Shown here: one piece after another, positions 6,648 to 12,499 of the stretch
How positions within the stretch are numbered: the stretch's first letter is position 1
Layout of the letters: every line of letters starts with the position of its first letter
Assembly (NCBI GenBank): GCA_964523725.1
Contig: CAZGAU010000151.1
Coordinates: 1-12,499 of the forward strand
Direction: 5' to 3'
Length of the DNA: 12,499 nucleotides
Source of the DNA: JADJNW01 sp964523725
GTDB taxonomy: Bacteria > Bacteroidota > Bacteroidia > Chitinophagales > Saprospiraceae
Position numbers and translations under genes: made by a program
The notes under the pieces: model-generated
Databases searched by the model: none
What the model saw: the letters and a program-made list of their open reading frames with translations, nothing else
What the model was told of the DNA's origin: nothing

Positions 6648-7919
6648 ATGCCGACAGACAAAAGCGTTTTGACTCCCACGATCAGCGTTGAAAATATTTA
6701 CAAAGCCAAGGTGCGTTTGAAAGGCGTGGCTGAACAAACGCCCTTGTTATTCAATCCCAATTTTTCCGACCGCTATGGCGCAAATATTCTCTTCAAACGC
6801 GAGGATTTGCAGGTGGTGCGCTCTTATAAAATCCGGGGTGCTTATAATAAAATGGCGACGCTCAGCAAAGATGCGCTCGCCAAAGGCGTAGTATGCGCCA
6901 GCGCCGGCAATCACGCGCAGGGCGTGGCTTTTGCCTGTCAAAAGCTTGGAGTAAAAGGTAAAATTTATATGCCTGCGGTGACACCCCAGCAAAAGGTCAA
7001 TAAAGTCAAGCTTTTTGGCAAGGAACAGGTGGAAGTGATACTCGTCGGTGACACATTCGATGACGCTTATGCTGAAGCCATGCGCGAGACCGAACAAAGC
7101 AGTAAAGTTTTTGTACATCCCTTTGATGATGAGCGCATTATCGAAGGGCAGGGCACGGTCGGTCTGGAAATTCTCGAAGATTGCACCGAAGCCATTGATT
7201 ATGTGTTTGTTGCGATTGGAGGCGGCGGACTGATCTCTGGATTGGGCAGTTATTTCAAGCATATCAGTCCGCATACTAAAATCATCGGTGTGGAACCTGC
7301 CGGTGCGCCTGCGATGCACGATTCGCTCGAAGCTGGTAAAGTTATTACATTGGATAAAATAGACAGCTTCGTAGATGGAGCCGCGGTACGTCGGGTCGGT
7401 GAAAAAACATTTACCATTGCAAAAGAAGTCGTGGATGATATTATATTAATACCCGAAGGTAAAGTTTGTACTGCGATATTACAACTGTATAATGAAGAAG
7501 GCATCGTAGTGGAACCCGCCGGCGCATTGACCATCGCCGCACTGGATTTTTACAAAGAACAGATCAAAGACAAAACCGTGGTTTGCGTGGTGAGCGGCAG
7601 TAATAACGACATCACCCGTACCGAAGAAATCCGCGAGCGTTCTTTATTATATGAAGGTTTAAAACATTACTTTATCATTAAGTTTCCGCAACGGGCGGGC
7701 GCTTTGCGCGAATTTTTAAATAATGTGCTCGGTCCCACCGACGATATTACCCATTTTGAATACACCAAAAAACACAGCCGCGAGTCCGGCCCTGCGCTCG
7801 TAGGCATTCAGGTGCAAGGCCACGAAGATTATGATGCCTTATTACAAAGATTGGAACAATATCATATTAATTATCGCACGCTCAATGATAGCCAGACTTT
7901 GTTTGAGTTATTGGTGTGA
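6648..7919 (+). CDS. ilvA: threonine deaminase (threonine ammonia-lyase), biosynthetic
   Basis: A PLP enzyme that converts threonine to 2-oxobutanoate, the committed step of isoleucine synthesis. From the ATG at 6648 it has 423 residues. The catalytic domain (about 12-325) carries the PLP lysine K61 in SYKIRGAYNKM, the SAGNHAQG loop (85-92), the GGGGLISG phosphate-binding loop (191-198) and VSGSNND (315-321). Residues about 335-423 form one ACT-like C-terminal regulatory domain (HYFIIKFPQRAGALREFL), as in the single-domain B. subtilis-type IlvA rather than the two-domain E. coli enzyme. Isoleucine feedback control is therefore likely but not proven. The frame stays open upstream to a TTG at 6573, but those residues are encoded by the inverted repeat and look non-natural, so I use the ATG. 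It follows ilvC after 78 bp. Confidence 0.96.
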   Translation: MPTDKSVLTPTISVENIYKAKVRLKGVAEQTPLLFNPNFSDRYGANILFKREDLQVVRSYKIRGAYNKMATLSKDALAKGVVCASAGNHAQGVAFACQKLGVKGKIYMPAVTPQQKVNKVKLFGKEQVEVILVGDTFDDAYAEAMRETEQSSKVFVHPFDDERIIEGQGTVGLEILEDCTEAIDYVFVAIGGGGLISGLGSYFKHISPHTKIIGVEPAGAPAMHDSLEAGKVITLDKIDSFVDGAAVRRVGEKTFTIAKEVVDDIILIPEGKVCTAILQLYNEEGIVVEPAGALTIAALDFYKEQIKDKTVVCVVSGSNNDITRTEEIRERSLLYEGLKHYFIIKFPQRAGALREFLNNVLGPTDDITHFEYTKKHSRESGPALVGIQVQGHEDYDALLQRLEQYHINYRTLNDSQTLFELLV

Positions 7920-7920
7920 T

Positions 7921-8020
7921 NNNNNNNNNNNNNNNNNNNNNNNNNNNNNNNNNNNNNNNNNNNNNNNNNNNNNNNNNNNNNNNNNNNNNNNNNNNNNNNN
8001 NNNNNNNNNNNNNNNNNNNN
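7921..8020. other. assembly gap (100 N) between ilvA and the EVE gene
   Basis: A second run of exactly 100 N, starting 1 bp after the ilvA stop. It removes the 3' end of the convergent EVE-domain gene and any terminator between the two genes. The bases flanking it do not show shared sequence. Confidence 0.95.
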
Positions 8021-8424
8021 GTCTCCCCCATCTCCAGAATCTTCTCAAATTCCGCCTGCTCCAGCGGCATCACCGAGAGGCGACCAATGCGCACCAGCCC
8101 AATGTTTTGAAGCTCGGGCGTGGCTTTGATATCTTGCAGGGAAACCGGCTTTGTGAAGCGCTTCACCGGCGCCAAGTCCACCACCGACCAGTCGCCTTTC
8201 TCGGCGGTAGGGTCAGGATACGCTTCTTTGGTCACTTTGCAAATGCCGACTACTTCCAGTCCTTTCACACTGTGATAAAAAAGCACAAGATCACCTTTAT
8301 TCATGGCGCGCAAATGGTTGCGGGCTGCGTAATTGCGCACACCTTCCCACATGGTTTTGCCTTCTTTTTCGAGTCGGTCGTAGCTGTATGTTTCGGGTTC
8401 GGATTTTACAAGCCAGTAGTTCAT
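8021..8424 (-). CDS. EVE domain protein, 3' end lost in gap
   Basis: The first 134 codons of a small EVE-domain (PUA-like fold) protein of the thymocyte-nuclear-protein-1 type. MNYWLVKSEPETYSYDRLEKEG opens the domain. WEGVRNYAARNHLRAMNKGDLVLFYHS (about 26-52), GICKVTKEAYPDP (61-73) and LVRIGRLSVMPLEQAEFEKIL (110-130) are the characteristic blocks. The EVE fold resembles domains that bind modified nucleotides, but the substrate of this bacterial group is not settled, so no role is claimed. Homologues usually end soon after the LSVMPL block, so probably only a few residues and the stop are hidden in the gap. The start is the ATG at 8422-8424. It is convergent with ilvA and divergent from the methyltransferase, with a 115-bp shared upstream region. 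Confidence 0.88.
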
Positions 8425-8489
8425 GTTTTGATATTATTATATTGTGATAGTAAGATTTGTGGTTTAACGAGTTTTTGCAAAAGTAATGG

Positions 8490-8517
8490 TTGCGATGCAG
8501 GTTTTGTTGTAATTTTG
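8490..8517 (+). promoter_or_regulatory. Bacteroidota-type promoter of the methyltransferase gene
   Basis: TAATTTTG at 8510-8517 matches the TAnnTTTG -7 element exactly. A TTG lies at 8490-8492 with a 17-nt spacer, at the short end of the TTG-N17-23-TAnnTTTG pattern described for Bacteroidota. The ATG is 22 nt downstream, which would give a very short leader. The opposite strand has a TACTTTTG (8478-8485) that could serve the EVE gene, but I see no matching upstream element. Confidence 0.5.
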
Positions 8518-8539
8518 AAGCTTTTTAGAACCAATATGC

Positions 8540-9211
8540 ATGAAATACCCTGATTATCAGACAGAAGAATTGCAAATTAATGTAGAGGGAATCCCCATTA
8601 AAATCCTGCAAATCACCAATGTGGACGAGTTGTTCGAAGCCTTGATCGCCAAAGGTGAAGCGCATGAAGATGTGCAGGACGAGCGGATTCCTTACTGGGC
8701 GGAACTGTGGCCCGCCGCGATTGGTTTGAGCCGGCATTTAATAAAATCTGACATCATAAAAACGAGCATGAAAGTCACCGAAATTGGCTGTGGCTTGGGT
8801 TTACCGGGCATTATCGCCGGAAAACTTGGCGCTGAGGTTACCTTAACCGATTATTTAGCAGACGCGCTGGATTTTACAAAACAAAACTGGGCACTAAATA
8901 ACAATCAAATTGCAAATTTCATGCAAATGGACTGGCGGCAGCCCTCTCCTACCCTCGCGGCGGATGTGGTACTGGCTTCGGATGTAACGTATGAAAAACG
9001 TTTTTTTGAATTCCTGCCGAATGCTTTCAGGAAGCTATGCAAACCCGGCGGTAAAATATTAGTGAGCGACCCGAGCCGCGAAGCCGCGAAAACATTCTTC
9101 GATTCGATTGAAAAAGAAGGATTTACGAAACAGCAATTCACTTACCAGGTACAACCTTTAATGGGCGGCAAGGAAATTACAGTTAACATTTTTCTGCTTC
9201 AACTAACGTGA
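8540..9211 (+). CDS. class I SAM-dependent methyltransferase (Methyltransf_16-like)
   Basis: A 223-residue Rossmann-fold methyltransferase. Motif I is EIGCGLGLPG (81-90). D104 in TLTDY is the expected acidic residue after the second strand. ASDVTYE (146-152) and SDPSREAAKTF (176-186) follow. PYWAELWPAAIGLS (51-64), upstream of motif I, is typical of the METTL-type family that includes protein-lysine methyltransferases such as the ETF-beta enzyme. A protein side-chain substrate is therefore a reasonable guess, but nothing here identifies it. The start is the ATG at 8540; another ATG at 8536 is out of frame. The 3' end overlaps the convergent pgeF-like gene by 9 bp. Confidence 0.85.
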   Translation: MKYPDYQTEELQINVEGIPIKILQITNVDELFEALIAKGEAHEDVQDERIPYWAELWPAAIGLSRHLIKSDIIKTSMKVTEIGCGLGLPGIIAGKLGAEVTLTDYLADALDFTKQNWALNNNQIANFMQMDWRQPSPTLAADVVLASDVTYEKRFFEFLPNAFRKLCKPGGKILVSDPSREAAKTFFDSIEKEGFTKQQFTYQVQPLMGGKEITVNIFLLQLT

Positions 9212-9964
9212 GCGCATGCCAATGACCGCCATCATCCGGCCGGTTTTACCTTGTTCGGCGCGGTGCGAGAAAAAATTTTCATTATGTAAAACGGTGGAAA
9301 AAGGCGAAACTTCAATCTGGGACTCAGGAATACCAAACTCCAGCAATTGATCTTTATTTCCGCCTTTCAAATCGACAAAATACTTATTCTTGGCTTTATC
9401 AAAACTTTTAAATTCATCGGGAAAGTAATCAGCAACGTCCGCATCTACTTCATAACTCAACTGGTCGATGCAAGTACCAATAAACGCATAACAATTTTCC
9501 GCCTCGGTGCCAAAATGCATCTCCATGACCTCCAGCGTTTTAAAAGCGATACCTTCCACGGTGCCGCGCCAGCCCGCGTGTACCGCAGCGACAATCTGAT
9601 TCACCGCATCGAAAATCAAAACCGGCGTACAATCTGCTACGCTCACCGAAAGAAACACGTCTCTTTTGTCGGTGACCATCGCGTCAAAACCCTCGTACTC
9701 GCCAGGTTCTATAACGTACAATATTTTGTCGCCGTGTACTTGCCTGGTGGCGGCCACTTCACCCAGGTCAACACCCAGACTGCCGTAAAAACGCTTGCGG
9801 TTCTCCAGCACTTTTTCTTCGAAATCGCCAACACGATAGCCGAGGTTTAAACTATTTAACGGCTCATCGCTCACACCACCGTTGCGGGTGCTTTGTGCAG
9901 CTATAATATTAGGAAAAGATGTAAAAATCTCCGGTTTATGATATAATGTATTCATTTGCATCAT
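9203..9964 (-). CDS. pgeF: PgeF/YlmD/YfiH-family multicopper-oxidase-like protein
   Basis: A member of the DUF152 family, called peptidoglycan editing factor PgeF or, from enzyme assays on relatives, a purine nucleoside phosphorylase/deaminase with a zinc site. It shows STRNGGVS near the N-terminus, ATRQVHGDKI, SVSVADCTPVLIF and VAAVHAGWRGT. The histidine of QVHGD, the cysteine of ADCTP and the histidine of VHAGW form the expected metal-binding set (H77, C112, H129 from the chosen start). The frame extends upstream to a TTG at 9985, but those codons are repeat sequence and overlap trmH. I use the ATG at 9962-9964; ATGs at 9961 and 9955 are equally possible, and the last (MNTLYHKPEIF) best fits the family. 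It is the last gene of a minus-strand series, 17 nt after trmH. Confidence 0.9.
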   Translation of the reverse strand: MMQMNTLYHKPEIFTSFPNIIAAQSTRNGGVSDEPLNSLNLGYRVGDFEEKVLENRKRFYGSLGVDLGEVAATRQVHGDKILYVIEPGEYEGFDAMVTDKRDVFLSVSVADCTPVLIFDAVNQIVAAVHAGWRGTVEGIAFKTLEVMEMHFGTEAENCYAFIGTCIDQLSYEVDADVADYFPDEFKSFDKAKNKYFVDLKGGNKDQLLEFGIPESQIEVSPFSTVLHNENFFSHRAEQGKTGRMMAVIGMRSR

Positions 9965-9995
9965 TTCAACTTCTAAACTACTCAACTCCTAAACT
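9964..9995 (-). repeat. four-octamer array at the trmH-pgeF junction
   Basis: On the minus strand these 32 bp are exactly four octamers of consensus AGTTKARN, alternating AGTTTAG-type and AGTTGA-type units (for example AGTTTAGG, AGTTGAGT). The last unit includes the A of the first candidate pgeF ATG. The first units lie inside trmH and encode its final residues (KFRS region) and its TGA stop. No inverted partner is visible. Fourfold repetition at one fixed period makes chance unlikely. Confidence 0.8.
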
Positions 9996-10518
9996 TTAAT
10001 TTACTAAATAACTCCCATATTACAATCCCCACGCATACCGAAATATTCAGGGAATGTTTCGTACCAAACTGCGGAATTTCAATCGCAGTATCCGCAATGT
10101 CCATCACCGCATCGCTTACACCGGTCACTTCATTTCCAAATACCAACGCAATTTTCCCTGTTTCTGGTATGATATAATCTTGTAAAGCTACGCTTCCTTC
10201 GGCTTGTTCAATTGCCACCAGTTTATAACCCTGGGCTTTTAATAATTTGGCAGTTTCTATGATATCTTTATGATATTCCCAATCCACCGATTCCGTAGCG
10301 CCGATCGCGGTTTTTGTAATTTCTTTATTCGGCGGCTGCGCGGTGATGCCGCATAAGTAAATCCGTTTAATGGCAAACGCATCCGCTGTGCGAAATGCAG
10401 AACCTACGTTGAGCGCAGAGCGCACATTGTCCAGCACCAGCACGATCGGCGTTTTGGATTGGGCTTTAAATTCTGCTACGCTGGCACGGTTGAGTTCGGT
10501 GACAGGAAGTTTACGCAT
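9982..10518 (-). CDS. TrmH/SpoU-family RNA 2'-O-methyltransferase
   Basis: A 178-residue SPOUT-superfamily methyltransferase, the short form without an N-terminal RNA-binding domain. The three SpoU motifs are present: LDNVRSALNVGSAFRTADAFAI (motif 1, about 29-50, with N31 and R43), LVFGNEVTG (motif 2, 125-133) and EIPQFGTKHSLNISVCVGIVIWEL (motif 3, about 147-170). These build the knotted SAM site and dimer interface. The family methylates ribose in tRNA or rRNA; the target cannot be told from sequence. The start is the ATG at 10516-10518. The C-terminal KFRS and the stop codon are written by an octamer repeat array, so the natural C-terminus may have been altered. It lies 33 bp after the cupin gene and 17 bp before pgeF, consistent with co-transcription. 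Confidence 0.92.
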   Translation of the reverse strand: MRKLPVTELNRASVAEFKAQSKTPIVLVLDNVRSALNVGSAFRTADAFAIKRIYLCGITAQPPNKEITKTAIGATESVDWEYHKDIIETAKLLKAQGYKLVAIEQAEGSVALQDYIIPETGKIALVFGNEVTGVSDAVMDIADTAIEIPQFGTKHSLNISVCVGIVIWELFSKLKFRS

Positions 10519-10551
10519 GATTATGCTTATTTACGCCGATTAAAAACAGCG

Positions 10552-10875
10552 CTACTTGTAATCCTCCCGCGCAGGGCGGAAGATATCCACCACATAGCAA
10601 TCGGTCAAAGCGCGCCCGGAGTGCACCATATTTGAAGGAATGGCGGCGGATTCGCCGGCTCTGCACACGTGGGTCTCTCCGCCGATGGTCATTTCCAGTT
10701 CGCCGGAGATGACATTGGTCACCTGCTCATGGATATGATGATGTTCGGGCAAAATACTCCCCGCGAGGATTCGAAAATGCGCCACAGTAACGCCATCAGT
10801 ATGGATCATCTTGCCAAAGAAACCAGGTACGATCTCTTTTTCGGGAATATCGGTTAGTTTTATAAAAACACTCAT
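10552..10875 (-). CDS. small single-domain cupin protein
   Basis: A 107-residue cupin_2-type beta-barrel. The first cupin motif is ILPEHHHIHEQVTNVISGELEM (about 41-62), with H47 and H49 as probable metal ligands. The second is AIPSNMVHSGRALTDC (about 78-93), with H85 as the further ligand. The length is typical of stand-alone cupins, which bind metals or small ligands; some are sugar- or dioxygenase-related, but nothing here points to a substrate. FRPAREDYK closes the protein, a common C-terminal pattern in this subgroup. The start is the ATG at 10873-10875. The gene lies between DUF389 (82 bp upstream) and trmH (33 bp downstream), all on the minus strand. An AT-rich repeat lies just before its start. 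Confidence 0.88.
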   Translation of the reverse strand: MSVFIKLTDIPEKEIVPGFFGKMIHTDGVTVAHFRILAGSILPEHHHIHEQVTNVISGELEMTIGGETHVCRAGESAAIPSNMVHSGRALTDCYVVDIFRPAREDYK

Positions 10876-10888
10876 AGAAAAGTTTTTT

Positions 10889-10917
10889 ATTGTTAATTGT
10901 AAAATTGTTAATTATTG
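10889..10917 (-). repeat. AT-rich 7-8 bp tandem array before the cupin gene
   Basis: On the plus strand there are four units: ATTGTTA, ATTGTAAA, ATTGTTA and ATTATTG. In the sense direction of the cupin gene this is a TAACAAT-type array ending 13 bp before the ATG. Low complexity lowers its significance, but copy number and position match the other spacers. Confidence 0.55.
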
Positions 10918-10957
10918 AAGAAAAAACTAAATATTAAACAATCAGCAATAAACGATT

Positions 10958-12415
10958 TTAATAAGCTATTAACTCCAGCGTGTCTAATTTTGCCCGCACT
11001 TTCAAAAAATCATACAACTTCTGTTGTTCTGCTTTTTGCAGCCGGGAAGATTTCCAATGTACTAAATAAGTCGGCATTTGCAGCGTTGTATCTTGAAAAT
11101 TCGTCTTTTGCATACGCGCAAAGCGCATTTCATCTACATTCGGAAACAAGGTTTTTACTTCTTTACTTAAATCAATAAACAATGAAGAATCCTTGTGTAA
11201 TATTTCCACTCGTTTATTTAGTTCGCTGATTGCCTGATCCTGTTCCATTTGCACCACTTTACTTTCTTCCAGTTTATTGACTAATTGCCCCATACTGGAA
11301 AGTTGCAACTGCATCCGGTTGATTTGCTCCAAATTGGTTGCCGTTCCTTGTATCAAACTTATCCTTATGGAATCCAAACCTTTTCCCCGAAGTTCTTTTT
11401 CATAAAAACTGATCGAATCGTTGGGAATAAACTTGCCCAGCAACTGCAATACCAATACTTTATTCTTGGTAGAATCCTGAGACAACAAGGTATAACCCAC
11501 GCAAGAGGTTGGTGCATTCCGCCCGAAATGATCTGCTACAAAAGTTTCCACTTTTCGGGTTTCCTGCCGCTGCTTCCAGATATCGGTTAATATAATAATA
11601 CTGGGAACAATGATAATAAGACTAAATGCAATAATGATATTCCGCGTACGGCGTCCTTCTTTTTCTTCCAATTTCTCTTTTAATGGAAATCGCAATAAGC
11701 GTATAATTAAAAAAGTCGTCAGTGCAATAAAAAACGAGTTTAAAAAGAACAGGTAAAAAGAGTTTAACATCACCTGCCAGTTGCCGGTAGCAATGCCGAA
11801 GCCCGTTACGCAAAGCGGTGGCATCAATGCGGTAGCAATAGCTACGCCTGGTATGGCGTTGGATTTATCTTTGCGCGAAGCCGAGATAATCCCTGCCAGA
11901 CCACCAAACACTGCGACCAAGCCATCTAGAAAAGTCGGCGCGGTACGCCCCTTAATTTCAGGCGTAATCTCGCCTAGTGGCGTAATCAGAAAGTATAAAG
12001 TACTGGTGATTAATGCAATAATAATCGAAATGCTAAATTGCCGAACGGCTATGAATAATGCTTCCCGGTCGTTGATGCCTACCGCCAGACCAATACCCAG
12101 TATGGGCGACATCAATGGCGAAATCAACATCGCGCCGATGATCACTGCCGCCGAATTCAAATCCAAACCCAGCGAAGCCACCATGATCGAACACATCAGC
12201 AGCCAGGCATTGGCGCCGCGCATCATTTTACCGCTTTTGATCGAGATAACTGTGCCTTCCTGATCCATTCCTTCTTCCAGGTTGATCAGATCTTTAAACC
12301 ACATCCGCACCGCACGATAAAATACCCGCGCAGTTTGCATCAATTGTCCATTAGGATTGGTTGATTCTTCCCTTGGCTTAGGTTCGGGTTCCTGTATTTG
12401 GTCTGATTCCGGCAT
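10958..12415 (-). CDS. DUF389 family integral membrane protein
   Basis: From the ATG at 12413-12415 the protein has 485 residues. A charged N-terminus (1-60) is followed by a hydrophobic core with about seven membrane segments near 68-86, 88-113, 122-146, 162-180, 188-212, 215-240 and 258-280. Conserved DUF389 blocks are visible: GAMLISPLMSPILGIGLAVG (94-113), GLVAVFGGLAGI (165-176) and AIATALMPPLCVTGFGIATG (192-211). The remaining 205 residues are probably a soluble domain on one face of the membrane, with a glutamine- and leucine-rich stretch at about 360-410 that may be a coiled coil. The function of DUF389 is unknown. The frame extends 11 codons upstream to a TTG, which I reject in favour of the ATG. 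It is the first gene of the DUF389-cupin-trmH-pgeF series. The 84 bp upstream to the window end show no promoter I can defend. Confidence 0.88.
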   Translation of the reverse strand: MPESDQIQEPEPKPREESTNPNGQLMQTARVFYRAVRMWFKDLINLEEGMDQEGTVISIKSGKMMRGANAWLLMCSIMVASLGLDLNSAAVIIGAMLISPLMSPILGIGLAVGINDREALFIAVRQFSISIIIALITSTLYFLITPLGEITPEIKGRTAPTFLDGLVAVFGGLAGIISASRKDKSNAIPGVAIATALMPPLCVTGFGIATGNWQVMLNSFYLFFLNSFFIALTTFLIIRLLRFPLKEKLEEKEGRRTRNIIIAFSLIIIVPSIIILTDIWKQRQETRKVETFVADHFGRNAPTSCVGYTLLSQDSTKNKVLVLQLLGKFIPNDSISFYEKELRGKGLDSIRISLIQGTATNLEQINRMQLQLSSMGQLVNKLEESKVVQMEQDQAISELNKRVEILHKDSSLFIDLSKEVKTLFPNVDEMRFARMQKTNFQDTTLQMPTYLVHWKSSRLQKAEQQKLYDFLKVRAKLDTLELIAY

Positions 12416-12499
12416 GTAATAAAATTTCTGCTGAGGTAAAAATATCAATTTTTAGTGTATTAAACATGAGTCATTCCGAATTTTAAAAATGCCCCGTTA

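Noticed and set aside
8425..8462. A possible octamer array before the EVE gene (ATATTATT, ATATTGTG and two weaker units at 8431-8462).
   Set aside because: Only the first two units agree well; the sequence is AT-rich and the later units match too poorly to separate from chance.
9965..9985. TTG start of pgeF at 9985.
   Set aside because: It lies in repeat sequence and overlaps the trmH stop; three ATGs follow within 33 bp, closer to the family start.

Overview
The window looks like a draft-assembly fragment of a Bacteroidota genome, with two 100-N scaffold gaps at 5050-5149 and 7921-8020. I infer the phylum from three things. The proteins resemble Bacteroidota versions, especially the IlvC N-terminus and the DUF3667 zinc-ribbon membrane protein. 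I saw no clear Shine-Dalgarno sequences at the start codons I read closely. There is also a TAnnTTTG-type promoter element before the methyltransferase gene. I cannot name the family; Saprospiria- or Chitinophagia-like lineages are a guess.

Positions 1-7920 hold a nearly complete isoleucine/valine pathway in two divergent blocks. On the minus strand, reading away from about 5.2 kb, are ilvD, ilvB and ilvN, followed by a small zinc-ribbon membrane protein (DUF3667-like). On the plus strand are ilvC and ilvA. IlvA makes 2-oxobutanoate from threonine. IlvB/IlvN, IlvC and IlvD then carry both the isoleucine and the valine branch to the 2-oxo acids. The final transaminase (IlvE) is not in the window. 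The 4998-5504 region between the blocks holds a repeat array, a gap, a possible ilvD promoter with a palindrome, and a second small array before ilvC.

Positions 8021-12415 hold unlinked housekeeping-type genes. A gap-truncated EVE-domain protein (minus) is divergent from a class I SAM methyltransferase (plus). The methyltransferase converges on, and overlaps by 9 bp, a minus-strand series: DUF389 membrane protein, cupin, TrmH/SpoU-family RNA methyltransferase, and the PgeF/YlmD-type multicopper-oxidase-like protein.

The most interesting signal is in the spacers. Seven of them carry short degenerate tandem arrays, usually about four units of 8 bp (sometimes 7), lying between genes and close to the downstream start codon. 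Each spacer uses a different unit sequence. In three spacers of the ilv cluster (ilvB/ilvN, ilvD/ilvB, ilvC/ilvA) the array is doubled as an inverted pair: four octamers, a short centre, then four octamers in reverse complement. These nearly fill the gap from stop codon to start codon. In the trmH/pgeF junction the array supplies the last codons and the stop of trmH and abuts the pgeF ATG. I cannot match this arrangement to a named element.
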